Part shown: piece by piece, positions 18,440 through 28,091 of the stretch | Position numbering within the stretch: position 1 is the stretch's first letter | Layout: each line of letters starts with the position of its first letter | Assembly (NCBI RefSeq): GCF_001578185.1 | Contig: NZ_CP011008.1 | Location: 2,198,001-2,262,000, forward strand | DNA from: Peribacillus simplex | GTDB lineage: Bacteria; Bacillota; Bacilli; Bacillales; DSM-1321 | Direction: 5' to 3' | Length of the DNA stretch: 64,000 nucleotides | Notes under the pieces: generated by a model | Told to the model about the DNA's origin: nothing | Databases searched by the model: none | The model's input: the letters and a program-made list of their open reading frames with translations, nothing else | Made by a program: the position numbers and the translations under genes

Positions 18440-19616
18440 CGGTCAGGAAAGCTTACTGCCCCAATATGCCCAATGGATTGAAGAAAGTGAAGTGCTGGTC
18501 GGAGGCGAGCGGGTCTTATCCTTCTTTCCGAACTATTCTGGCCAGAAGATTGTCATAAAGGGCGGGTTGAAGAAAGTGGTGGAACAACTGCAGGATGAAA
18601 CTCGTCCAACTGTTGTCTTAGCTTCCGGTGACCCATTGTTTTACGGAATGGGAGGCTATCTTTCCAGCAAGATCAATATGGAAGTTTACCCATATTTCAG
18701 TTCCATTCAGCTTGCTTTTGCAAAAATGGGTGAAAGCTGGCAAGATGCTTTCCTAGTTAGTATTCACGGCCGCAGTATGAAAGGGCTGGCCCAAAGGATT
18801 GATGGGAAAGCAAAAGTTGCCTTGCTTACTGACATCGAAAATAGTCCAAACCAACTGGCAAAATATCTCCTTTCGTACGGAATGACAGAATATCGGGCAT
18901 TCGTTGCTGAAAATCTTCAAGGAGAAACTGAAGACTCTGGCTGGTATGAACTTGATGAAATGATGGAGCGGGAATTCTCCCCGTTGAATGTTGTCATTTT
19001 AAAAAGAACATCAGAAGGTCCAAGCTGGTCTTTAGGGATAGATGATGAAGAATTTTTGCAACGGAAGCCGGATAAAGGACTCATAACCAAAAAGGAAATT
19101 CGAGTATTGAGCCTGCATGCGTTGAAACTCGAAAAAAATAGCACAGTTTGGGATGTCGGGACGTGTACGGGATCAATGGCAATTGAAGCGGCTAAGCTTG
19201 CATCAGAAGGTCAAATCTTCGCAATTGAAAAAAATGAGCCTGATTTAGAAAACTGTTATCAAAACCAACGAAAATTCCGTACCGATATAACAGCTATTCA
19301 TGGAAAAGCTCCGCAAGGCCTGGAAACTTTTCCAGACCCTGATGCGATTTTTATTGGCGGGACTGGCGGCGAAATGGTAGATCTAATCAATACTTGCTGC
19401 AAACGGCTGAAAGAAGGCGGCAGGATCGTTCTAAATGCTGCAACGATCGAGAATCTTTACCGGGCTAATGAGGCATTTGCGGAAGCTGGTTTCCACACTT
19501 CCATCATGCATGCGCAAATTTCCCGAAGTAAGCCAATATTGGGAATGAACAGATTCGTCCCGCTTAATCCGGTTTATATCATTACTGCACAACGAAAGGA
19601 AGACATGAATGAGTAA
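18414..19616 (+). CDS. cbiET: bifunctional cobalt-precorrin-7 C5-methyltransferase / C15-methyltransferase (decarboxylating)
   Basis: A 400-residue fusion. The N-terminal CbiE half ([30 protein letters not shown]) methylates C5. The C-terminal CbiT half ([32 protein letters not shown]) is a Rossmann methyltransferase that methylates C15 and removes a carboxylate. I use the ATG at 18414, which matches the usual CbiE start and overlaps cbiD by 26 bases. An in-frame TTG at 18396 would add six residues. The fusion occurs in Bacillus megaterium too. Confidence 0.93.
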   Translation: MKLIGIGDNGQESLLPQYAQWIEESEVLVGGERVLSFFPNYSGQKIVIKGGLKKVVEQLQDETRPTVVLASGDPLFYGMGGYLSSKINMEVYPYFSSIQLAFAKMGESWQDAFLVSIHGRSMKGLAQRIDGKAKVALLTDIENSPNQLAKYLLSYGMTEYRAFVAENLQGETEDSGWYELDEMMEREFSPLNVVILKRTSEGPSWSLGIDDEEFLQRKPDKGLITKKEIRVLSLHALKLEKNSTVWDVGTCTGSMAIEAAKLASEGQIFAIEKNEPDLENCYQNQRKFRTDITAIHGKAPQGLETFPDPDAIFIGGTGGEMVDLINTCCKRLKEGGRIVLNAATIENLYRANEAFAEAGFHTSIMHAQISRSKPILGMNRFVPLNPVYIITAQRKEDMNE

Positions 19617-20316
19617 TCTTGGTACATTATATGGCCTAGGCGTGGGCCCGGGCGATCCAGAGCTTATTACAGTAAAGGCATTTCGCGTGATTCAGGAATC
19701 TCCTGTCATTGCATATCCCAAAAAAAGAAAAGGGAGTAAAAGCTACGCCCATCGCATCGTTGAAATTTACATTCGTCCTGAAGAGAAGGAAATGCTGGGC
19801 CTAGTTTTTCCGATGACGAAAGATCAAGCGATTTTGGATCGGGAATGGAACGGAACGGTTGAAAAGGTTTGGCAAAAATTATATGAAGGAAAAGATGTTG
19901 CTTTCGTTACGGAAGGTGATCCCCTTTTATATAGTACGTTCATACATATGATGAAATTGATGCAGGAGTTGCATCCCGAAGTCGAAATCAAGACAGTCCC
20001 GGGCATTTCTTCGTTTAATGGATCAGCGTCAAGGTTGGGTATCGCTTTGGCGGATGGTGATGATCATGTGGCGATTGTTCCGGCAAGGGATGATTATGAA
20101 GCGATGAGGAAGGCGATTGAAGATCATGATGCTGTGGTGTTCATCAAAGTGGCAAAAGTCATCGATTTAATGATTACTGTTTTAAAAGATTTAAACTTGC
20201 TTGAAAAGGCCTCGGTCGTAACAAAAGTCACATCCGATGAAGAAGTGATATGGAAAGTGAGTGAATTGGAAGGACTTGAACTAGAATACTTAACATTGAT
20301 GGTGGTGAGAAAATGA
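19609..20316 (+). CDS. cbiL: cobalt-factor-2/precorrin-2 C20-methyltransferase
   Basis: A 235-residue SAM-dependent tetrapyrrole methylase with [16 protein letters not shown] at the start, the [11 protein letters not shown] loop and [14 protein letters not shown], as in CbiL. It overlaps the end of cbiET by eight bases after an AAAGGAAG site. It feeds CbiH60. Confidence 0.93.
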   Translation: MSNLGTLYGLGVGPGDPELITVKAFRVIQESPVIAYPKKRKGSKSYAHRIVEIYIRPEEKEMLGLVFPMTKDQAILDREWNGTVEKVWQKLYEGKDVAFVTEGDPLLYSTFIHMMKLMQELHPEVEIKTVPGISSFNGSASRLGIALADGDDHVAIVPARDDYEAMRKAIEDHDAVVFIKVAKVIDLMITVLKDLNLLEKASVVTKVTSDEEVIWKVSELEGLELEYLTLMVVRK

Positions 20317-21089
20317 AGATATATATTGTAGGTGCTGGCCCAGGAGATCCGGATTTGATTACTGTAAAAGGATTGAACATTCTCCAAACTGCTGATGTGA
20401 TTTTATATACGGATTCATTAGTGAATGAGGAATTAATTGCTAGGGCAAAACCGGATGCTGAAGTGCTAAAAACGGCTGGAATGCATTTGGAAGAAATTGT
20501 TGGCATTATGGTTGATCGTGTTAAAGAAGGAAAGATGGTTGCCAGAATCCATACAGGGGATCCTGCTATGTATGGGGCGATCATGGAACAAATTGTCCTA
20601 TTGAAGAAAGAGGATATTGGTTATGAGGTGATTCCTGGCGTAAGTTCAGTATTCGCCTCGGCAGCGGCAATAGGAGCAGAGCTGACTATCCCGGATTTAA
20701 CCCAGACACTCATTTTGACGAGGGCTGAAGGACGTACTCCTGTTCCTGAATTTGAGAAGTTACGTGATTTGGCAAGTCATCACTGTACGATTGCCCTCTT
20801 CTTGAGTGCGACCTTGACTAAAAAAATCGTTAAAGAACTCAAGGAAGCCGGTTGGAAGGATGATACGCCGGTCGCAGTCATTCAACGAGCAACATGGCCG
20901 GACCAAAAAATAGTCCGTACCACGTTAGTTAATTTAGATGATGATATGCGTAAAAATGGTATCCGCAAGCATGCAATGATTTTGGCTGGATGGGCGTTAG
21001 ACCCTACTATCCATGATAAAGATGAATACCGTTCAAAACTATATGATGCGAGTTTTACCCACGGTTTCAGAAAAGGTGTTAAGCCATGA
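20313..21089 (+). CDS. cbiF: cobalt-precorrin-4 C11-methyltransferase
   Basis: A 258-residue methylase with VGAGPGDPDLITVKG, HTGDPAMYGAIMEQ and PGVSSVFASAAAIGAEL, all typical of CbiF/CobM. The start overlaps the cbiL stop as ATGA. The product is passed to CbiG. Confidence 0.94.
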   Translation: MKIYIVGAGPGDPDLITVKGLNILQTADVILYTDSLVNEELIARAKPDAEVLKTAGMHLEEIVGIMVDRVKEGKMVARIHTGDPAMYGAIMEQIVLLKKEDIGYEVIPGVSSVFASAAAIGAELTIPDLTQTLILTRAEGRTPVPEFEKLRDLASHHCTIALFLSATLTKKIVKELKEAGWKDDTPVAVIQRATWPDQKIVRTTLVNLDDDMRKNGIRKHAMILAGWALDPTIHDKDEYRSKLYDASFTHGFRKGVKP

Positions 21090-22210
21090 TCATTGAATTG
21101 AAGGAAGAGGAACTTGCTCCCATTAAACAGTCTCATGCTTATGCGATCGTGGCAATTACAAAGCATGGTGTCGAGCTGGCACGAAAATTACATACCGTTT
21201 TTTCGAATTCCGATCTATATTACATGAGCAAGTTTGAAAAAGGGGACGAAGAGCATAAACAGATCCAACTTTTTTCGGGAAGCGTCCGTATGCTTTTACC
21301 AGCTTTATTCAAGGAATATAAAGGAATCATATTAATTATTTCACTCGGGGCAGTCGTCCGGATGATTGCTCCCATTTTGAAGGATAAGAAAACGGATCCA
21401 GGTGTGGTTGTCATTGATGACAAAGGGGAAAATGTTATAAGTGTATTGTCAGGGCATCTTGGCGGAGCAAATGAACTGACTAAGGAAGTTGCTGCTGCCC
21501 TTGACGCGAAAGCTATAATCACTACGGCTTCGGATGTACAGAAAACGATTCCTGTCGACTTATTTGGCCAGCGCTTTGGCTGGATTTGGGATTCAGCAGA
21601 AAAATTGACGCCAGTAAGTGCATCCGTTGTAAATGAAGAGCATGTTGCCGTTGTACAGGAGTCAGGTGAACGGAACTGGTGGTCGTATGAAACGCCATTA
21701 CCTGAACGTATAATCATATACCCTTCAATTGAAGAAGCGCTTCAAGCAAAGCCACAAGCAGCTCTGGTCGTCACTCACCGCATGCTTAGCCAGTCGGAAA
21801 AGAGGATCCTGGAAAATGGGATCGTTTATCGTCCTCAAGTAATTGTTCTTGGTATCGGGTGCAATAGGGGAACATCGGCTGCTGAAATTGAGCAAGTGAT
21901 TATAGGAACGCTAGAGGAATTATCGTTTTCCTTAAAAAGCGTTAAAGCGATCTGTACAATTTCCTTAAAGAAAGACGAAATTGGCTTGATTGAAGTAGTT
22001 AAGAAATTTGGCTGGGAATTTGTATATTATGAACCGGATGAGCTTAATCAAGCTCAAATCGAAGCGCCATCCGATACAGTTTTTAAATATACAGGTGCAT
22101 ACGGTGTGAGTGAACCGGCTGTCAGGATTTATACTAAAGCTGAACAATTGGAGCTTGTTAAGAAAAAATCGGGGAATGTAACCATATCAGTTGGGATCAT
22201 TCCTTTTTAA
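21086..22210 (+). CDS. cbiG: cobalt-precorrin-5A hydrolase
   Basis: A 374-residue enzyme that opens the delta-lactone and releases acetaldehyde from cobalt-precorrin-5A. Family signatures are ISLGAVVRMIAPILKDKKTD, SVLSGHLGGANELT and VLGIGCNRGTSAAEIE. It overlaps cbiF as ATGA and precedes cbiA by 13 bases. Confidence 0.93.
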   Translation: MIIELKEEELAPIKQSHAYAIVAITKHGVELARKLHTVFSNSDLYYMSKFEKGDEEHKQIQLFSGSVRMLLPALFKEYKGIILIISLGAVVRMIAPILKDKKTDPGVVVIDDKGENVISVLSGHLGGANELTKEVAAALDAKAIITTASDVQKTIPVDLFGQRFGWIWDSAEKLTPVSASVVNEEHVAVVQESGERNWWSYETPLPERIIIYPSIEEALQAKPQAALVVTHRMLSQSEKRILENGIVYRPQVIVLGIGCNRGTSAAEIEQVIIGTLEELSFSLKSVKAICTISLKKDEIGLIEVVKKFGWEFVYYEPDELNQAQIEAPSDTVFKYTGAYGVSEPAVRIYTKAEQLELVKKKSGNVTISVGIIPF

Positions 22211-22223
22211 GGAGGGAATATAA

Positions 22224-23618
22224 ATGAACGATAGAAGATTGGTGATTGCAGGTACCGGAAGCGGTGTCGGGAAAACGACATTGACCATCGGAATCATGGC
22301 AGCCCTCCAGAAGAAAGGCTATACCGTTCAAGGGTTCAAATGTGGTCCTGACTATATTGATCCAACCTATCATACCGCGGTTACAGGGCGAATTTCACGC
22401 AATCTTGACAGTTGGATGTTTGAACACGATACCGTCCGAGAAATTCTTAACAAAGCAAGTATCGGAGCTGATATCTCGATCATCGAAGGAGTCATGGGCT
22501 TTTTCGATGGTAAAAGTCCTTTATCCAATACAGGATCGACGGCTGAAATCAGCATGATCACCCAAAGCCCTGTCTTGTTGGTAGTCAACTGTGCCAGCAT
22601 GGCGCGAAGTGCTGCAGCCATTGTAAAAGGGTTTCAGGACTTTTCAACCGGTCCTAACATCATTGGGGTAATTGCCAATCAAGTGGGAAGTGTAGGGCAT
22701 TACCAAATTGTCAAAGCGGCCATCGAGCAAGAATGCGATGTTCCGGTGCTGGGATATATGAAGCGGGAATTGGATATTGATATTCCTAGCCGTCATTTGG
22801 GCTTAATTCCTGCTATTGAGCGCGGGGAACTTGACCCGTTTTTCGATAAGCTTGCACACTTAGTCATGGAAACGATTGATATCGATCAGTTGTACCGTTT
22901 GTCCATGACTAGCGCCGTTTCCAGTGGGAATTCAAATATATTTCAGCACCAAAATAAAAAAGGCGTGTGCATTGCCGTCGCAAAAGATGCTGCCTTTAAT
23001 TTTTATTATCAGGAAAACCTTGAGTTGCTTGAAGCGAATGGGGCAAACATCAAGTATTTTTCTCCATTAAAAGGGGAAGAAGTTCCATTGGATGCTGATG
23101 GTTTATACCTTGGAGGCGGTTTTCCAGAGGAATTTGCAGCCGAACTTTCTGGTCATTTGGGTACTATTAAATCCATCCGAAGCTCTATTGAAAAGGGGTT
23201 GCCGACTCTAGCGGAATGTGGTGGTTTCATGTTTTTGAGCAAATCAATTGAAACAACTTCAGGAGAAACGCACCAGATGGCAGGGATAATACCAGGCAGG
23301 ATTAAGATGCAGAAAAAACTTGCAGCACTTGGATATCGTGAAATTACAGGAACACAAAGCAATTTTTTGATCAATGAAATTGAGCAGGCAAAAGGTCATG
23401 AGTTCCACTATTCGACATTTGAAGCAGATGGTGATCTTACACATGCTTATGAAGCCAAAGGCAGATTCGGTTCGAAACAAGAAGGGTGTGTATTAGGTAA
23501 CCTTGTTGCCGGGTATACCCACTTTCATTTTGCTTCCAATCCAAAACTTGCAAAGAACTGGATCGATGCTTGCTTAAAACAAAAAAACAGATCTACCCAG
23601 GAAACTATCATCAAGTAA
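22224..23618 (+). CDS. cbiA: cobyrinate a,c-diamide synthase
   Basis: A 464-residue ATP- and glutamine-dependent amidotransferase. The N-terminal synthetase domain has the P-loop GTGSGVGKTTL and KCGPDYIDP. The C-terminal class-I glutaminase-like domain has the nucleophile in LAECGGFMFL and THFHFASNP near the end. It adds amides to the a and c side chains. The AAGGAGG site is clear. Confidence 0.95.
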   Translation: MNDRRLVIAGTGSGVGKTTLTIGIMAALQKKGYTVQGFKCGPDYIDPTYHTAVTGRISRNLDSWMFEHDTVREILNKASIGADISIIEGVMGFFDGKSPLSNTGSTAEISMITQSPVLLVVNCASMARSAAAIVKGFQDFSTGPNIIGVIANQVGSVGHYQIVKAAIEQECDVPVLGYMKRELDIDIPSRHLGLIPAIERGELDPFFDKLAHLVMETIDIDQLYRLSMTSAVSSGNSNIFQHQNKKGVCIAVAKDAAFNFYYQENLELLEANGANIKYFSPLKGEEVPLDADGLYLGGGFPEEFAAELSGHLGTIKSIRSSIEKGLPTLAECGGFMFLSKSIETTSGETHQMAGIIPGRIKMQKKLAALGYREITGTQSNFLINEIEQAKGHEFHYSTFEADGDLTHAYEAKGRFGSKQEGCVLGNLVAGYTHFHFASNPKLAKNWIDACLKQKNRSTQETIIK

Positions 23619-23653
23619 AAGGTATTTTTTGAAGATTAAGAGGAGGCACGAGC

Positions 23654-24463
23654 ATGAAACCGGGAAAAGTACATCTGGTCGGTGCGGGTCCCGGAGATCC
23701 GAAACTGATTACGGTATATGGACTGGAATGTATCAAAAAGGCGGATGTCATCGCATATGACAGGCTTGTCAATCCAGAACTATTAACCTATGCAAAAGAA
23801 AATGCAGAACTGGTGTATTGCGGGAAATCACCAGGGAAACATCATCTCATTCAAAATGAAATTCATGAACTTCTTGTGGAAAAAGCCTTACAAGGGAAAA
23901 ATGTCACCCGACTAAAGGGCGGAGATCCATTTGTCTTCGGTCGGGGCGGTGAGGAAGCTGAGATACTGGCTGCTAACGGAATTGAATATGATATAGTCCC
24001 GGGAATCACAGCGGGTATCGCGGCTCCGGCTTATGCGGGCATCCCGGTTACCCACCGTGAACATGCATCAAGTTATGCGATTGTGACAGGACATGGCCGT
24101 GATTACAAGGGACAGGATAACCTGAATTGGCAGGCATTGGCTCAAGGCATCGATACCATCGCTTTTTATATGGGGATAGGTAATATGCCGTTTATATGTG
24201 AAAAATTGATGGAACATGGCAGGGACGGTAAAACGCCAGTGGCTGTCATTGAATGGGGCACGACAGATAAACAAAGGACGATCACCGGTACGTTGAGTTC
24301 GATTCCTTTGCTTGCTATTAAAGAAAAAATTCAAAATCCGTCAATCTTCCTAGTAGGCGATGTCGTCCAATTAAGAGAAAAAATCCAATGGTTTGAAAGA
24401 GTGATTGAATCAGAATCCATTATAGAAGGGAATGAGTCGGAATGTCCATCATTCAGGAATTGA
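23654..24463 (+). CDS. cobA: uroporphyrinogen-III C-methyltransferase
   Basis: A 269-residue SUMT enzyme that adds two methyl groups to make precorrin-2, the entry point of the pathway. It has VGAGPGDPKLITVYGLE, KGGDPFVFGRGGEEAE and PGITAGIAAPAYAGIP. There is no CysG-type dehydrogenase/chelatase half, so a separate enzyme must oxidise precorrin-2. In Bacillus megaterium this gene is called cysGA. It overlaps the next gene by 22 bases. Confidence 0.94.
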   Translation: MKPGKVHLVGAGPGDPKLITVYGLECIKKADVIAYDRLVNPELLTYAKENAELVYCGKSPGKHHLIQNEIHELLVEKALQGKNVTRLKGGDPFVFGRGGEEAEILAANGIEYDIVPGITAGIAAPAYAGIPVTHREHASSYAIVTGHGRDYKGQDNLNWQALAQGIDTIAFYMGIGNMPFICEKLMEHGRDGKTPVAVIEWGTTDKQRTITGTLSSIPLLAIKEKIQNPSIFLVGDVVQLREKIQWFERVIESESIIEGNESECPSFRN

Positions 24464-25005
24464 AGGAACGCAGGGCAATAAGGAACTACGAAGATAAAGA
24501 GGTGGAAGATGAAAAAATCAGGATGTTATTGGAAGCGGCTACCTATGCCCCTAACGACCGATTACGTGAACCTTGGGGCTTTTATGTAATCAAGGGTGAA
24601 GCGAAGCACCGTTATGAAAGATTGGCAGAAAAGTATTTACATGAACGGTTCCCGACCAAACCAAAATTGATAGACAGTTCACTGGAAGTTGTTAAGACGA
24701 CACCGCTTATCATCGTCGTGACTTCTGATATTTTGCCTGATGATCCAGATTCATCCGAAGATAATGTATTTGCCTCTTGTTGTGCCGTCCATTCGATGTG
24801 GCTTGCCGCAAAAGAACTGGGTCTTGGATTCGTTTGGCGTACTAGAGGAGTGGGTCTTGTCAGGGATGAACGACTTCACGGGTTTATCGGTTCACCGGAA
24901 AACAAAAAAGTGATCGGCACCATTTTTGTCGGATATCCAAAAGGTGATCAACCAATTCCTGCTACTCAAAGGACTTCATACATAGAAAAAACAGTTTGGT
25001 TATGA
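24442..25005 (+). CDS. cbiY: nitroreductase-family protein CbiY
   Basis: A 187-residue FMN-dependent nitroreductase-fold protein, beginning with the ERRAIRNYEDKEVED flavin-site signature and carrying ATYAPNDRLREPWGF. The same position in the Bacillus megaterium operon is called cbiY. The fold resembles BluB, which makes the lower ligand dimethylbenzimidazole, but this protein is shorter than BluB and may instead be a flavin reductase for cobalt. Function is unproven. Confidence 0.8.
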   Translation: MSIIQELKERRAIRNYEDKEVEDEKIRMLLEAATYAPNDRLREPWGFYVIKGEAKHRYERLAEKYLHERFPTKPKLIDSSLEVVKTTPLIIVVTSDILPDDPDSSEDNVFASCCAVHSMWLAAKELGLGFVWRTRGVGLVRDERLHGFIGSPENKKVIGTIFVGYPKGDQPIPATQRTSYIEKTVWL

Positions 25006-25019
25006 AGGTAGGTGAGTGA

Positions 25020-25556
25020 GTGGCACGCAGAGGATTAATGCTTATTTATACGGGAAATGGGAAAGGGAAGACGACTGCCTCATTAGGGGTGACTTTACGG
25101 GCAATCGGCAGAGGAATGAATGTCAAATTCCTTCAGTTCATAAAATCTCCAGAGCGTACATATGGAGAAGCGTTGGCTTTTAAAAAATTAGGCGTTGAAA
25201 TGGAACAGCTTGGTATTGGTTTTACCTGGACCAAAACACCAGATGAACATCGAAGCGCATTATCGTTAGCTTGGGAAAAGGCGAAACAGGCCCTTAGTGA
25301 TCCTGACATTGATTTACTCGTTTTGGATGAGTTGAACAATGCGTTAGCCATATCCAAATTCCCTATTGAAGATGTCTTGCCATTGGCTGAAATCATCGAG
25401 GCGATTCGTAATCGTCCCGCTCATATGCATATTGTCATTACCGGTAGGGATGCCAAGCCAGAGCTTATGGAAATGGCGGATTTGGTTTCATCCATTGAGG
25501 CGACCAAGCATTATTATGACGAGGGTATCGGAGCTGTCAAAGGATTAGAGTTTTAG
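25020..25556 (+). CDS. btuR: cob(I)alamin adenosyltransferase (BtuR/CobO type)
   Basis: A 178-residue ATP:corrinoid adenosyltransferase. The P-loop is YTGNGKGKTTASLG near the N terminus and the Walker B-like LLVLDELNNALAI follows, with ITGRDAKPELMEMADLVS near the C terminus. It adds the upper adenosyl ligand to the corrin. The start is a GTG at 25020 after a GGTAGGTGAG site. It is followed three bases later by cobQ. Confidence 0.93.
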   Translation: MARRGLMLIYTGNGKGKTTASLGVTLRAIGRGMNVKFLQFIKSPERTYGEALAFKKLGVEMEQLGIGFTWTKTPDEHRSALSLAWEKAKQALSDPDIDLLVLDELNNALAISKFPIEDVLPLAEIIEAIRNRPAHMHIVITGRDAKPELMEMADLVSSIEATKHYYDEGIGAVKGLEF

Positions 25557-25568
25557 GGGGTGAGCGGA

Positions 25569-27089
25569 ATGAAGGCACGGTCCATCATGATACAAGGGAC
25601 GTCATCTGATGTAGGGAAAAGTTTGATTTGCACGGCATTTTGCAGGGTTTTTTCTAATAAAGGATTACGTGTCGTCCCATTCAAATCACAAAACATGGCA
25701 TTGAATTCTTATGTAACCTTGGATGGCGGTGAAATCGGACGGGCGCAGGGAGTACAGGCGGAGGCAGCACGAATCACGGCAACAACTGATATGAATCCGA
25801 TATTACTGAAGCCGAAGAAGGATATGGTTTCGGAAGTCATCGTGCACGGAAAGCATTTTCTTGATATGAATGCAAAAAGCTATCGGAATCATTTTGTCCA
25901 AGAAGCCATGCCCATCATTCGTAAATCTGTGGAAAAACTTCAAGATGAATATGACATCATCGTACTGGAAGGCGCAGGAAGTCCAGCTGAAATTAACCTT
26001 AAGGACCGGGATATTGCGAATATGCGAATGGCCAAACTCGCGGATGCGGCTGTCATTTTAGTGGCAGATATTGACCGTGGTGGCGTATTTGCTTCCATCA
26101 TCGGGACACTTGCCTTATTGGACAAAGATGAACGCGATTGTGTAAAGGGGATCATCATCAATAAATTTCGTGGCATGCGTGAACTGTTGGACGATGGCAT
26201 TGATTGGGTGGAAAAGGAAACCGGGATTCCGGTTCTCGGAGTGCTTCCCTATTTAGACGTAAATATCGAAGCGGAAGATTCACTGGCACTCTCGTCTTTA
26301 CGTTTTAAAAAGCCTAAAAAGGCTGAGTTTCCGATCGATGTTGCCGTCTTGAGATTTCCGCGGATCTCCAATTTTACAGATGTGGATCCTTTTTTTGATG
26401 AACCCGGAGTGGGTGTCAGGCTAGTAGGAAGTGTCCATGAGTTAGGAAATCCCGACCTTCTTATTTTGCCGGGTACGAAAAACACGATGGAAGATTTAGA
26501 GTGGATGAAAAGTGTAGGCTTGGATGGGGCCATCAATGAACTGCGCGAACAAGGAACGGTGATCTTTGGTATATGCGGCGGTTTTCAAATGCTAGGGACT
26601 AAACTTTTCGATCCTGACGCAGTAGAAGGTAACGGTGAGAATGCAGAAGGGCTTTCGCTTCTTCCAGTGGAAACCGTATTTCAAGCAGAAAAGAAAACGG
26701 TACAAATGGAAGGTGTCCTTTCTGATGGGATGATAATGGAAGGTGAAATGAATCTTAACGGTTTCGAAATACATTTAGGCAGAACGACATTGAAGCCACA
26801 AGTAAGACCTTTTCTTTTATTGAAGGATGGAAGAGAAGATGGAGCCATTTCCACTGACAATAAGGTAATGGGAACATATCTTCATGGGATTTTCCATAAT
26901 CGCTTGTTCACTAGATTACTAGTTAACCAAATTCGACGGAACAAGGGGTTGGAGGAAGTGAAGGAAAACGTTCGAAGCGACTCAGAGCGAAGGGAAGAAG
27001 CATATAATCTTTTGGCTTCCCATTTAGAAGAAAACATTGATATGGAAACCATCTATCAATGGCTGCAGCTTGAAACCACGGAAAGCTGA
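25569..27089 (+). CDS. cobQ: adenosylcobyric acid synthase (glutamine-hydrolysing)
   Basis: A 506-residue amidotransferase (also called cbiP) that amidates the b, d, e and g side chains. It begins MKARSIMIQGTSSDVGKSL (P-loop region) and has FKSQNMALNSYVT, VLEGAGSPAEINL, the glutaminase nucleophile in GICGGFQML and the catalytic histidine in TYLHGIFHN. I use the ATG at 25569, spaced five bases from GGGGGTGA. A GTG at 25560 would sit on that site. It is the last gene of the operon. Genes for nucleotide-loop assembly are not in the window. Confidence 0.93.
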   Translation: MKARSIMIQGTSSDVGKSLICTAFCRVFSNKGLRVVPFKSQNMALNSYVTLDGGEIGRAQGVQAEAARITATTDMNPILLKPKKDMVSEVIVHGKHFLDMNAKSYRNHFVQEAMPIIRKSVEKLQDEYDIIVLEGAGSPAEINLKDRDIANMRMAKLADAAVILVADIDRGGVFASIIGTLALLDKDERDCVKGIIINKFRGMRELLDDGIDWVEKETGIPVLGVLPYLDVNIEAEDSLALSSLRFKKPKKAEFPIDVAVLRFPRISNFTDVDPFFDEPGVGVRLVGSVHELGNPDLLILPGTKNTMEDLEWMKSVGLDGAINELREQGTVIFGICGGFQMLGTKLFDPDAVEGNGENAEGLSLLPVETVFQAEKKTVQMEGVLSDGMIMEGEMNLNGFEIHLGRTTLKPQVRPFLLLKDGREDGAISTDNKVMGTYLHGIFHNRLFTRLLVNQIRRNKGLEEVKENVRSDSERREEAYNLLASHLEENIDMETIYQWLQLETTES

Positions 27090-27278
27090 AAAATGGTCTC
27101 GGCAAAATCATTTTATCCTGTTGATCAAAGCCTTTTAACCTATATGAAATGGACTGGAAACACATTGGTATAAGGGTAACTTCCTTTTAATTGGCCATAT
27201 TAAGTGACAGACGTATATAAGATATGTTATGTTGTCTTCTCTACATACTTTAAGAATATAAAAGGATGAGGTGTTCAT

Positions 27279-27551
27279 ATGAATAAAACAGAATTAGTGA
27301 GTAGTGTGGCAGCACAAGCTGAACTAACAAAAGACGACGCAAAAAAAGTAGTGGATGCATTGTTTGAAACAATCACGACTACACTTGCTAAAGAAGAAAA
27401 GATCCAACTAGTTGGTTTTGGTACATTTGAAGTGCGCGACCGTGCAGCTCGTACAGGAAGAAACCCACAAACAGGTGAAGAAATACAAATTGCAGCTAGC
27501 AAAGTACCCGCTTTTAAAGCAGGTAAGGAATTAAAAGAAGCTGTAAAATAA
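27279..27551 (+). CDS. DNA-binding protein HU
   Basis: A 90-residue histone-like protein that bends and compacts DNA as a dimer. The signature [30 protein letters not shown] lies in the beta-arm region, and length and sequence fit the Bacillus HBsu type. It stands alone with an AAGGATGAGGTG site upstream and a strong terminator downstream. The main HU gene of Bacillus lies elsewhere (near spoIVA), so this may be a second copy. Confidence 0.93.
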   Translation: MNKTELVSSVAAQAELTKDDAKKVVDALFETITTTLAKEEKIQLVGFGTFEVRDRAARTGRNPQTGEEIQIAASKVPAFKAGKELKEAVK

Positions 27552-27566
27552 AAAAATGAACAAAGA

Positions 27567-27600
27567 AAAACCTGGCGATCAATATTCGCCAGGTTTTTTG
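27567..27600 (+). terminator. terminator of the HU gene
   Basis: AACCTGGCGA pairs with TCGCCAGGTT, followed by a T run, 16 bases after the HU stop. Confidence 0.9.
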
Positions 27601-27926
27601 TTTACTGCCTGATTTTCATTCCAAATAGGGTTGGTGACAAGATATGGATTATAGGATGTATAAAAGCGCTTGATTTAACGTATTAGTTGGCATAAATCCA
27701 TCGTGTTGAAAATGTGGTGATTTTGGATGATGATGGCTATTTAATCTTTCTTTATCATTTGACCAAAGAAAGAAAATAAGCTCACTCCATTAAAAAAAGG
27801 AAGACAGTCATGGAATGTAACACAAATGAAAAGAATTTATAGTACTTATTAATAAGGTTTAAACTGAGGCTATGTTAGGCTAAATGAATAACAAGCTTTA
27901 AAACCAAAATAAAAGAGGTGATAAAT

Positions 27927-28091
27927 ATGTTGAAGAAGATAATGAAAAAAATCAAACAACTTTCCCAAGGCAGCAGTGAGCGAAGGCATGGTCATTATCG
28001 CCGAGGCAGCAGTAGCAGCAGAGGGTATAAACGATCTCCCATGAGTGGAAGTGACCGCTACAAGAGAAAAGGGCGGGGCAGTAGCAGCTAA
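27927..28091 (+). CDS. 54-residue Ser/Arg/Lys-rich peptide
   Basis: A short gene that is easy to miss, with a textbook AGAGGTG site seven bases before its ATG. The product begins MLKKIMKKIKQLSQGSSERR and then has serine blocks (RRGSSSSRGYKR, RKGRGSSS). I count 13 Ser, 9 Arg and 8 Lys in 54 residues, so it is strongly basic and disordered. I know no named family for it. It ends four bases inside the 3' end of a convergent protein kinase gene, so it could be a phosphorylation target or a spore-coat-like basic peptide. That link is inference from position and composition. Confidence 0.6.
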   Translation: MLKKIMKKIKQLSQGSSERRHGHYRRGSSSSRGYKRSPMSGSDRYKRKGRGSSS